The notes below the pieces were generated by a model. It saw nothing but the letters and a program-made list of their open reading frames with translations, was not told where the DNA came from and did not search any database. Source: Neelides folsomi (Eukaryota > Arthropoda > Collembola > Neelipleona > Neelidae). Taken from it: a stretch of DNA of 64,000 bases. How positions within the stretch are numbered: position 1 is the stretch's first letter; each line of letters starts with the position of its first letter. Location of the stretch: positions 372,001-436,000 of the forward strand of contig JAQGBZ010000009.1 in the NCBI GenBank assembly GCA_034687125.1. The letters run 5' to 3'. The translations under genes and the position numbers were made by a program. Below, one piece after another: positions 37,626 to 56,436 of this stretch.

Positions 37626-40532
37626 TCACTCCCCTGCCTCATAGGCCGATTTCCAAATGTCCACAAGGCAGACGGAGGAGTGGAAGCGATAAAACAGCGT
37701 CAAGGGCAGGGTCATGTGGGAGAGCAGCGTCCAGAGGATCGGACCATAAAATGAGATTTGTTCATGTTGGGCCGTGGCCGACTTGACCTCGAACGTCTCA
37801 ATGACCCACATCGCAATATTGCAGACAATGAGGAAAGTGATGAGTTCACGGCCAGGTTTTTCGCCCCGGAGTTTCTCGCTATTGCTGCACCGACGAAGGC
37901 CGTCGATGATGCACGGAGTTTGGAGAATGACTTGAAGGACTTGGAGAGAGCAGACCACAATTGCGAAATAATCCCGTTCTGCCATTGCCGGCACCACGCT
38001 GAAGATCGTATAAAGGAAGAAGGAAGGGAGACAGAAGAAGAGCAGGAGGTCGTCGAGAAGCGACACAGGATGCATATTCACATCAAGCTTCGTCAGCTGT
38101 CGATACGCTCCCAACACTGTAAAGACCATGAGGACAAGAAGGGCTGCTTGGGAAGTGAGGTTGACCCATTGGGCTGCGAAGCCTGATGAAGAGTCGTCCA
38201 GAGCAATGTAGAAAATAATGACGGACACGACCGTTCCCACCAGGACCAACAGCCCAGCAAATAGCCCCTTGTTGGCCGAGTGGCAATCAGCGTGGATGAC
38301 AAGATGATTTGTGAAGGACGTGGGAGCGTCGTCTTCAGAGGAGGCTTCTAATCGGAATCGCCGTCGGCGACGACGTTCCTCCCCTTTCCCGATATTCTGC
38401 CACATGATGAAGAGCACGCCGACTGGAAAGAGAAAATGGCAATGGCGGTTTTCACTCATTTCTACACTTACCAATGAGAATTGAATATTCGATGGAAAAG
38501 GGGTACAAGTAGGGGGACATTTTGAGGGCCAGTTCGGAGATGGGGGAAAACTCCACACAGGGGTCGAAGCGGAGTCCGGTGGTAGAATTGAAGACGAACT
38601 TTTCCTCTACCAGGGGAAGGGGAATGAGGGATTGGAGGTGGCGTTCTTCGTCGCCCATCTTGTGGTACAGCGAGTCGGCGGTTTCTCGGAGAATGCTCCA
38701 AAACCAGAAGCACAGCGAGGCGGAGATGCAGTGCATGAGGGCGAATCGGCTCAGCTCTTGGTGTCGGTTGATGATCACCTGTAAAGGATGTTGAGGGAGG
38801 GCGGAAGGAGGGGAAGACTCACGTTTGAGTACTTGAAGATGACGAAGAGGAGGAGGAAGGAATAGATGGGGAAGAGGACCTCCAGAACGAGGTTGCTCAC
38901 ATTGGCACACCGCTCAAAAACCTTCTCGTCCTCCGTCGTGAAAAAAATGATTTGACGGCAGAGGAGAAGACCAGAATGAATCAGGTGGCCGAAGCAGAAA
39001 CCTGAAAAATAAGTATATTCACATAATCACAAATTTATTAATTAATAATTTACAATAAATATTTAATTATAATTATATATGTAAATATTTAAATAGAATA
39101 GTATTATAATTATAATTTTTAACAATTTTTTTAATTTAAATTTAAGACTCATATTGGCTTGATAAGATAAAAGCAAATGAATTTACCCGCAGCTCCGATT
39201 TTGAGGTAGAAAGAGCCCGAGTGTCGACTTCTGCAAAATGTGTAGCTGCTCGTGGCCACTCTTGAGTCTGCGGAGGATCGGGGCGAGACTGGAATTGAAA
39301 CGTGAGACCGACCGTCGTCCTCCTCTTCCGACCCAGGAGATCCCGCCCGAGATTTCCCCCCTTCTGACTCAGGGCACCATGGGCGGTTCCGGCCCCGCAT
39401 GGCCGTCTGATGCCTTCGAATGTCCGAGTAGAGGAAGATGAGCCATAGTAGCCCCAATAAGACCAAGTAGACGCTGAAAACCTCAGCCATCGTGGCTGTG
39501 CGGCTGATGAGGTCGGCAATGTACACGACCACTCCAAGCATGAGGATGAATATGGCGTAAATGCAGCTCAAGATGACGGTCAAGTAACCCCTAAACCAAC
39601 CACATACATAAGTTCACTCCAATATCGGGAGAGCATTAGGGGAGATGTAACAAGATCTCCGGATTAGTTCAGGAAGGGGAGGAATGAGCCATTGAAGGAA
39701 ATGACCTGAGTCGGAATTTCTTTATGGTGGTTTTTCCCGAGGAAAAAACTCCCAAAGAAAACTACTAATTTTAATCAATTTAATACACCTTTACAAAACC
39801 CCGAAAAAGTGCGTAAAGAAACTTTCCCTAAAAAATTCATTGTCTCAACCCGCCCCGCCCAAATGTCATCCCACTAAAAATCTATTTATTATGTCTGTTA
39901 CATAGTAATATTTATTAATAATACCTATACTTAAATATAACTTATAAATATAAATACGTAGTATAATTTATTTTGTAATTTAACAAAGGCTCATATTTAC
40001 CTTCGACCAATATCTAACACTACCATCTGACAATTAGTGAGTCATTTAAATACATACAATGTAATAATATTCTTCATGTGGCATTTATTTATTTAGGTTT
40101 GTATTTACTTAAAGTATTTACTTATCGTTAGTATTTATAAGTATATGTAAGCATGGTATTGCGGACGTTTGAAAGCATGAAGTAATGTAAAATCATATAA
40201 ATCATATATAGAGATCAACATGAGTGGTTTTTCATAGTATTAATATCCGCATACTTGAACATGGAGTGCTTGTCTTCCTTCGTCGTAGGCCCCGCATTTT
40301 GTCTCGTGGAAGATTCGGTGTACGGGGACGGCTGCTTGGTCTCGGCCGGGTTGAACTGAGCAAGGAGATGGGGGTTGTCGGGACGACGGGCCCTTGAGTC
40401 GAGGCCATAGGAGAAAAGGGAATCATCCCCGAGTCGGGACTCGGTCAGGGAGTTGGCGGAGGAAACTCGGCGGAGCCAAGGGCCACCCTCTCCCTTCACC
40501 TCAGGCTCCGGCAGGACTATCTGGAGAACCAT
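37626..40532 (-). CDS. Otopetrin proton channel
   Basis: Exons (minus) 40532-40255, 39590-39187, 39001-38823, 38778-38472 and 38422-37626 give 654 residues. After a hydrophilic N-terminal region of about 90 residues the protein is a multi-pass membrane protein: GYLTVILSCIYAIFILMLGV, TMAEVFSVYLVLLGLLWLIF, FCFGHLIHSGLLLCRQII, LEVLFPIYSFLLLFVIFKYS, then the second half. The otopetrin C-terminal signature is clear (GRELITFLIVCNIAMWVIET, FYGPILWTLLSHMTLPLTLF, YRFHSSVCLVDIWK). Otopetrins are 12-helix proton-selective channels used in acid sensing and pH control. A cytosolic loop between helices 2 and 3 is rich in Ser, Arg and acidic residues, and a basic six-Arg cluster precedes helix 7. The 5' UTR appears spliced (acceptor tttttgcag just upstream). 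It sits alone between two gene-poor zones. Confidence 0.93.
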
Positions 40533-43504
40533 CCCATTGCACCACTAAGATTCACCAACCACCACCTGCAAAAACAAACCGTGAGGCCACCGCAAATTCC
40601 TCCATGGAAAAGGAGTGGAAAGTGGAGCTTGAACCTTTTCTCTCTTTTCCACACTTCCCTACATCTGTAGCTTTGGGAACAATCAGAAGGAGTAATTGAG
40701 TGTGTTAATAACCTTCACATCCACACACGAGTCATACTCCAAAGATCTCACACATATCCTCAGGAGAATAATTGAGCCATCAGCGAACCTCATTTGGCTA
40801 AAATGGACATGTTTTTTTCCACCAACAATCTACTTATGCATAGCTGTACAGTGTACAGGTATAATATATTTGGTATTTTGGACGACTCAAAACATATGCT
40901 CATTGAACACCAATTACATGATTTCCTCTCCGACAGTTTGAACTACAATTGGATTGTAATAATAGATCACATAAATGGGATTGAATTGGAATTCCCTCGT
41001 GTGTGACTTTGAATCTCCGATTCTCACGCGCCTCATTTCCAATCTTATTTCACCCAAATCACTTTCACTATCTTGTCCAAATTGACTAAATTGAACAAAG
41101 GAACCTCCCTTGGTGGGTATAATTAATTAGGAACATTCTCTTCAACCATGTACCGTTGACTGGATACGTGTATAATTACCATAAACAACCATCCACCATG
41201 GAGATCTCTTTGTATTGAGGAAAAGTGTTTTTAAGGCCCTTTCAATCCCTCCATTCTCCATCTAATTGTGGGTTTGGAAGGTGAATGTTTGGAGAGAGTG
41301 GCTGAAATAATGAGAGTGAAGGTGAGGGTATTGGAGCGACCCGCCCTACTCACCTCACTCCCTTTGTCAAGGGATTCCTAATAGGCCCAGAGTGAAACTC
41401 ATCAACCACAATTAATTACCCCTTTCATTCACCCACTCACTCAATTGGGGTTTTTGCATTTTCCTACAACTAGGTTTTTGACCTTCCCCTTTTCCCGCCT
41501 CAAAAATCAACAACTCATTTATTGGCCTTTTAATGGATTTGACCAGATGAGTAAAACCATTTTTACCAACTTCAAACTAGTTATGCTGATCCCAATCTAT
41601 GGTCTAATTGGACCAAATTAATGAAATTGGAAATGGTCCATGCTTCCCAATTCCCTAGATAACCCTTCCCATATAGGATACGTAAATATTAATAAGAATA
41701 ATAACCATTAGTAGTAGAATCGAATCTCCTATTGGTTTTAATCACACCCTTGAACCCCTGGGACATGATGCAGAATCTTTAGTTCCCAGAAGAGTCAATG
41801 AAATATGTATTGATTGCCGATGGTGGAAATTCCCGCCTTGATTGAGGAAGGGCGGTTTTTGTGAGGGAGCGGCCTTGGAGGTTGCAGGATTTTCACAATG
41901 GGTCATTACCAATGAGTGAATCAATAGGTGAAGTCTGGCCATCGCTCCACTTCTCGATGTTGACAAAATATGCCGCAATTGAATCCAATCCAATCGTTTC
42001 CCAATGGAGGAGCAATGACGTGTGAAGGATTGCTCAAACCCATCACACAACAATGTTGAATAGAGGGATAATAAAAGGAGCCTCGGCGAATCAACGCCTT
42101 CTGCATCTCAAATCCTACCGTCGGAATGCATTTTGAATGGGGAGAATGATCCATTATTTATAATCATGCTTGATTCAGGTCGCTATGGGACAGAACCCCG
42201 GTTTAAAACTATTCTCATCATTGGACTTCTCTTCCTCCGTTTCAACACCCATGGTCACACATCATTTTACTCACATTTTTAAACCTTTTTAATTTCCTAA
42301 TTCCTTCAAAACTCCACGGAACATTTCTTCATTGGTAACTCAATTCCTCCTTTTAAATCAAATCACTTCCACAGTTACTTTAAAATCTCCATTTGACATC
42401 CTTAGTCATCCATTTGGGTACATTTAACTTCATCCCTTATCTTTTTATACCTATAATGACCGACCATTATCACACTTCTGCCTCTATCAGTATATGCCTC
42501 ATATCATGCTGATAGTAAAAAAGACGAACGATTCTTTGTACTTACAATGTATCTTAAAAACAATTACTTTTTACACTGCTCCACATGAATTTGAAAAATG
42601 TCATTCAATTAAAAAAATGTTTAGATTCTAATTATTTACACATTAAATGTAAAAAGGGTAATGAACCGCGGAATCGACACATCAATGTTTCATTATTGAT
42701 ATCAATTCATATCATTTTTCTTATCATTATCATGTTCGTTGTGGTCAATCCAAAATTGTCAATAAATGGATTTGGGCTAATGGTCCCTATGGGAATGAAT
42801 AGAAGCGTATAAAAGGCGGTAAATACATAAAAGTACATAAAAGTGTACCTAAATCAGACAGCATGAGAAATTCATGTTCTTTGGGCGATCGTAGAAAATT
42901 CAAATTTGTTAGCCTGGAATTTTAATTGTTGATTATCTTCTGGACTTACCATCCGCCTCATATTAAACTTTTAATAACTAGAAGTATAATATACATATAA
43001 ATATACTATATGTTTCAAAAGTACGCACCTTCCCATTTCCCATTATGTTGTCATTTAAACCATAGCTTAAAGATTCCATGCGTATGTAACAAATAAATAT
43101 ATATGCATACCCCCTTTCAGGTCTTTTTACATAAGTCGAAATTTATATATACATTTTGTATATTTACATATACATTTTGACTATACTGAAGAGTATGTAA
43201 ATTATGTACAAAGTTTGTAAATTGATGGCTTGGAAGGTAAATGTACAAAGAGGCGCTAATGGCAGACTTACAGGTAGGTGAGGATTCATTTAAAAAAGGT
43301 TCTTTTGAATGGATTAGTAGTCGACACGTTTCCACAATTAACTAAAGGAGGTGGTTAATGAATTAAAAGGGGAATGACATGACGGGAGGAACGAGGTATG
43401 TACAAATGGAGAGTCCCGTCGACGGAGACGGCTGGAATTGACAATCACGTCACACTGCACTCCGACATTCTCACTTCTCCCCTTGATTCCAGGTGATCTC
43501 ACTT
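40533..43504. other. Gene-poor AT-rich stretch upstream of otopetrin
   Basis: Otopetrin 5' flank and intergenic DNA; no gene, RNA or clear repeat recognised. Confidence 0.5.
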
Positions 43505-43753
43505 TCACTGCGCCTTGTTGGAGATCCGATCTGAAGATCGAGTGGTCTTGGACTGAGGAGAAGTTTCCCTCTTTCCTCCCTCGACCTCCTTAATTACTCC
43601 TGAAGATTCTCCCCTTCCCCCCACAGACGCTGGCTCTCCTGAGGGAAATTCACTTTTCATCCTTTTTAAACCCTTTCCGGAAGAACGAGGCACATCATCA
43701 TTTTCACCATGACGGAGAAATTGAACAAACGACTTCCCTAAACATCCCCCCAA
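43505..43753 (-). other. Orphan coding-like segment
   Basis: A GC-balanced minus-strand frame runs 82 codons to a stop at 43505. Its composition is protein-like: GGCLGKSFVQFLRHG, then Lys/Ser/Glu-rich sequence with PQSKTTRSSDRISNKAQ. No ATG begins it, so it would have to be a terminal exon of a minus-strand gene. I could not find its upstream exon. No family recognised. Confidence 0.25.
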
Positions 43754-45419
43754 ATGGAAAGAGATGAATCTTATTTAAATTCCATTACCTTCTTGACAAC
43801 TCCTATTTCAATTGTCACGGAGATGCCATCATATACATATGTAGAATTACCATAATTACTCATATATACTGCTTTTTACTTTTATTTTTATAAGCACTTG
43901 TGAGTTTACATTATTTCCTTACCAATTTTTAGCTTGTATGTCTATACTGCCTATAATACACATCTGTACTTATTGTAGATGATCTGACATAATAATAGTA
44001 CAAGTTAATCTGAGCATTATTGAGGGATTCACAAAGAAAGAAATGGTCGTTGTTGAATAAAATAGTTACATCTTTCAATTTTATACATTTTTGTAGAAAT
44101 GTGTTCAAAAGTATAGCGGATCTGAAAAGGAGATTGGAATTGGGGAATTCACTCCGTGTGTCGAGAGGCTTTTGGCACAAAGAGAATAAAAGAGTCGTGG
44201 ATTGGTCACTTCACGCAAGTTAATCAACTCCTACCTAACATAACTAACTCCATACATACCTATTTATCAACGTGGACAATGTGGATGATCACATCGTGGA
44301 GCTAAAGAAGATTTATTTACTTATTTGATGTTACATGAGACCATCATTTACAAATTCCCCGTGCAGAGACAATTAATTATTAAAGATTGATAATGAGAGT
44401 TTGAGATTAATCCCATTTGCTCAAATGCTGTTTATGTTTTGTTTTGCCCTCACTTTTCATTGAGAGAAGCAGAGCGGAGATCGACACGAGCCAAAAGATC
44501 TTCCCATGATATCAGAAATCCCTTGACTCCTCTTCATTAAGCCTCCCGCTGGTGTAAGATCTATGCCGAAGCTCAACATTTCCCACCTCCAATTATTCAC
44601 CCATGGAGCAATTTGGGGAAATTCGGTAATAACACCTTTGGATTACAAGTGGTGACTGAGCAAGATATTAATATGCCTCTCTATAGGAGATATAGAAGAT
44701 GCTTTCAAGCGGCTCATCTCAAGTTTCCTCATAATTGACAAGATGTGTGTGGTTTCTTTCTTCTCGCTTTTGGGGACAATATTTAATGGTTTGACAGTGC
44801 GTGTGTGGGAAAGGAGGACCATCGATTGCAGCAATGAAGCTCCCAACTCGTTTCGGGTGTATTTGTAAATCTTGAGGTAATGGAGAGAAATAAATAATTC
44901 ATTGATTCCTTTGTCATCTCCCATTCAATCTCTCCGGCACACGACCAACATGTCTGGCAATTCCTCCCATTTAAATCCACCCATAGCAGACACTTTTTTT
45001 CTCAATTCATCTTCCAGACATTTTCTCAATTGATAAATTCCGATTTGGGGCAAACAACAATTTTTATCGGACAGCATACATTAAAATCAATGATGGTATT
45101 CCTCCCTATTTTAATAAACTTATATTTATTTGGAAGTGTGTGTAGTGCATTGGAGCATATGAGTCGTAATTGAGATGGGGGAAGTGAGATAATGGTTATT
45201 AATAAGATAATAAATGACGTGTGGGTTTAACTATGATTGGCCCTGGGTGGGAGCGAGGAATGTGGAGGTCTTTGATTAATTAGAGGGTCTTCTGGTTAAT
45301 AACGTGGTTATTCGAGCGGAAGGAGATGGAAGTGAGGAAATCGTCGGGATGCGTAATCTCTTCCTCTCTCTCAACAATTAGAGCAACAAGTGGGAACCCA
45401 CTTGCTCACCTCCCCAATC
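43754..45419. other. Gene-poor AT-rich stretch upstream of KIBRA
   Basis: No supportable gene; likely contains distal regulatory or 5' sequence of KIBRA. Confidence 0.45.
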
Positions 45420-45444
45420 ATGTTGGCCAACGAGGATCGAGAAA
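45420..45444 (+). other. Possible alternative first coding exon
   Basis: An ATG followed by seven codons (MLANEDRE) leads directly into a consensus donor (gaaa|gtaagt). It leaves phase 1. The acceptor is unclear; a GA-repeat acceptor at 45556 would keep it in frame with the exon ending at 45666. Confidence 0.25.
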
Positions 45445-45570
45445 GTAAGTTACATTTATTAACTCCTCACTCATCACCATCCATGGACGAGGATGGGGCC
45501 AAGATGGGAAACCACCTCATGAGACTCACCAGACTCATCCATGGGAGAGAGATGAGAGAGAGAGACGCGT

Positions 45571-45666
45571 ATGGATGAGAATTCCTTTGGTGGTTCCCTG
45601 CCCTCGCGTCAAGGCTCCCTCATGCCCTTTGACTCCAAACTGGACTTAACCATGAATGCTATGCAG
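45571..45666 (+). other. Possible N-terminal exon of KIBRA
   Basis: A 32-codon open block starts MDENSFGGSLPSRQGSLMPF and ends MNAMQ at a donor (gcag|gtgggg). It leaves phase 0. The AG inside the annotated KIBRA start (after codon AAG, 45867) is a phase-0 acceptor that would fuse this block to [12 protein letters not shown]. That would give an N-terminally extended isoform, as in fly kibra, which has a long N-terminal extension. Confidence 0.35.
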
Positions 45667-45858
45667 GTGGGGAGGGAAGGGCCCGACCCGGGCGAAGACG
45701 CTCCATGGGAACTTATTTAGGGAAAGGGCGGCCGGGCGGGGGGTTAGTTTGCGGAATGCGGGTTGGGGGTTGGTTGAGGGGTCGTGGAGTTGGTGGGAGT
45801 GGAGGAATGTGTCATGGCGCCTTGACTCCTTGGAATTCCGATCCTCCCGACCTCAACG

Positions 45859-51009
<5,151 letters not shown>

Positions 51010-51550
51010 CCTTGTGATCTTTGCCAAATATGACTATTGGTGCCATGACTTGTACAGAGGGAAATTCCCGGTCCAGTTTGAATCAATCTCTCAAATACTA
51101 TAAAAATATATCATATAATAATATATACAATATATATATATATTCTATCTAAAAGAGTTAGTTCAACGCTGTTTGTAGAGTGACTGAGAACCTTGTATTA
51201 TATCCACTAGGGATGAACTAATCAAATCAACTGTGTATGAAAGACAATCAAAGAAACGATCGCAGATCAAAATGACTTGTTCACATTTTAAGACTAGCAA
51301 CGTCGATAGAAATCTCTTTTAATCCTATTGATACTCACGGCCCTTTTTTCACACCTTCTTTCCCCCCTTTTGTGACCCCACTTTGTATACTCATTTCATC
51401 TGGCCTATGGTTAGACGCTTTCTTGGTAATGTACTAATAATGCTCATCCTCCGACCGAATTAAAGAGAAATGAACAAAGGTCATCGACAGAGATGACGCG
51501 GTGAAACTCCCGACAGCGGGACATTTGAAATGAAGCTTTATATGAAAAGT

Positions 51551-51569
51551 TAGGCTAGGTTAGGTTAGG
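51551..51569. repeat. Short TTAGG-like tract
   Basis: About three tandem units (one as CTAGG) of the arthropod-type telomere pentamer lie in noncoding DNA. Too short to indicate a former telomere. Confidence 0.5.
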
Positions 51570-51861
51570 GCTGGATTTGGAACTCAGGGGGGTTGTGGCC
51601 TTTGGAGAGCGAAGAAGACTGCCCTCGTTGTGATCGCTTTAGAAATTACAAGACCGCCCAAAGAATCACGGAGGATTTAAACTTTCTTCCAACATGACCC
51701 ACGCGAGGCCAATTGATGGTTGTAATTTTCTGATTGTACATGGACAAATAAACTAATACTCGAGTGTGTAGATAAGTTAGAGGCGAATCTTCCTTGTGAA
51801 TACGAGTTCTCCTCTCAATCTTCTACTCACAATATTTTAAACTCTCATCTCGAACCCGAAC

Positions 51862-51867
51862 AATAAA
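51862..51867 (+). terminator. Candidate distal polyadenylation signal, KIBRA
   Basis: AATAAA about 850 bases past the KIBRA stop; another is at 51747-51752. Confidence 0.35.
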
Positions 51868-52720
51868 GTCTCGTAAATGTAAATCAAAAACAAAATGTTT
51901 TAAACCATTTCATTCTTATCATTATTCCTTATGGAATAATAATAGCTCATATTACACACATTCATTTTACATTTGTATTAAATCCATCTTTAGTCCATTT
52001 ATTTCATATGAGAGGAACAAAAATCATATGTATGAAATGAAGGCCAATAAGAATAATATTATGTTATAATAATTAATGCATAAATTATGCATTAAATATC
52101 TTTATCGTGTATATATTTATACGTATATTTATATGTAATTCGATCTCCTGAAAGATTCTTTATCAATATGAATTGTCCATGGTAACTAAAGGAATAAGTA
52201 ACAGTGGAGTCTGATGCGAAAGGATGTGAACACGAGTTAAAAATATTCTCCAAGATTGGCAAGTGATCTTTTAATTGAACATTTAATAGAAATTGTGAGG
52301 ATTAAATTAATATTAACCCTCTGGTAGTTTGCATAAATAATCAACAAGGTTTCAACTCAAGTGTGTGAAGAAATTGAGGTAAGGATTCCAAAGCTCAAAA
52401 GCAACACGAACGAGTGGCGAGGAATGTTGGTCAGGAATTTGGTTTCCTCCATTCATATATTTTACATTCATTTAGGTCAGAGGGTCAAAGGGTCAAGTAT
52501 TGGAAATAGGTGGGGACTGGAACGGCAGGGACTTTAACCGACATCTCACCCGGGTCAGTGTCACTCGACGCCAGGGAACGGTATGTGGAGATTAATGGGT
52601 CGGAGACGGAAAGCCGGGGGTCAGGGGGCGGGAGGAGAAGGAGAGGGCGCCACCTTTGGGAGTGAGTTTGTAGAGGGCGAATCAGAGATTCGGTGGAGAC
52701 CGACGACTGCGGGTCTCGCG

Positions 52721-55325
<2,605 letters not shown>

Positions 55326-55331
55326 AATAAA
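55326..55331 (+). terminator. Polyadenylation signal immediately after the syndapin stop
   Basis: AATAAA follows the TAG with no spacer, with T/G-rich sequence 20-35 bases later. Use of this site would leave a 3' UTR of only about 20 bases. Confidence 0.5.
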
Positions 55332-55349
55332 CATCCATAGTCTCAATAT

Positions 55350-55565
55350 TCGTTTTATTTGTGGAAGAAGCCGTCGAAAGACACGTCGGTCTCCGCGGTT
55401 CCTCCCACGGGGCCCAAGAGCCCCGACAAGCTCAAATCCCCTCCCAGTGACCCCAACGGTGGCGAAGAGGAAAGCCACCCGTCAGGGCTCCCAATTTTCT
55501 TAGGAGTTTCCAACACCGTCGTTCCGCGACTTGAGTCCAGGAACCCTTTAAAAACACATTTTTTC
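55350..55565 (+). other. Coding-like segment after the syndapin stop
   Basis: In the same frame as syndapin and after two TAG codons, a GC-rich block reads as plausible protein: KKPSKDTSVSAVPPTGPKSP, then SDPNGGEEESHPSGLPIF and VSNTVVPRLESR. It could be an alternative terminal exon (AG acceptor near 55364), a relic, or part of an unrecognised gene. GC content drops sharply after 55555. Confidence 0.3.
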
Positions 55566-56436
55566 ATTATCCACACAGATCAATTTTTAAGTATTGAATT
55601 AATATGTTTACAAACACAGCTTGGAGCCAAATCACTCATTCACTGATATCTGGCCATTTTTAATTTTCAAGTATTGATGTCCCAAAAAAGCATGTTATTT
55701 TTAGGTTAAGCTTCGATTCTATGTTATGTTTAAATATTCTATATTTAAGCTTCGAGTCTTGAAGATACAAAAGTATTCCATTTTCATTCATAATTCATAA
55801 ATGAACGGATTTTGGTATTATGAGACTAGTTGCAAATCTACTGGTTGTTCGATAAAACAGTTGTTCCAAAATGTGAAGAGACAATGTGAGAGAGAATTGA
55901 ATTAATTCACATCATAATAAATAATGGTGTATTACAATAAATAGATGGTTCACTTTCGTCTCCTCTCAGCGTAATAATTAATAATAATAAACAAATAATA
56001 ATGAATGTAGTAAAGAGAGGAAATAATTTTAAGAAATCTACTAATTGATAGAAATTTATATTTAAATACCTTCCACGAGTTTATAATACCTATTGTACTC
56101 ATGCCCCGGAAAGAAAATGTATATAAATCTAAGTAAGTGTTTAGGACAAGGAGACATTTGGAATGTCGATGTATTGTAAAAAAAACTGCGCTAGTTGTAC
56201 AATCAAATGTCCGAATGAGAAACTAAATACTGATATTTGAATAACTCTTTTGTGGAGTTTTTTTAAACATCAATTACGCTGCAATATTAAAATTAATCCC
56301 ACACAGCTATGTATGGAGACACTTGTAGGAACCAAACTTGTAATTCAGCTACATTAATTAACGAGGATGATTTGGACGAGATGTTAAATTATTAAATTTA
56401 TATTATTAAAAAAACCTTTGTCTCCTTTCCTTTCAA
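55566..56436. other. Convergent 3' region of syndapin and cramped
   Basis: AT-rich; no gene recognised. Confidence 0.5.

Larger units (their letters stand above)
51010..52720. other. KIBRA 3' UTR and syndapin upstream region
   Basis: Contains two AATAAA hexamers (51747 and 51862) that could end KIBRA transcripts and a short TTAGG-like tract at 51550. A GC-rich 5' region of syndapin begins near 52490; an ATG at 52583 is in frame with syndapin but gives a non-conserved Arg/Gly-rich extension. Confidence 0.5.

Noticed and set aside
51551-51569. Telomere or chromosome end
   Set aside because: Only about three imperfect TTAGG units, embedded between genes.
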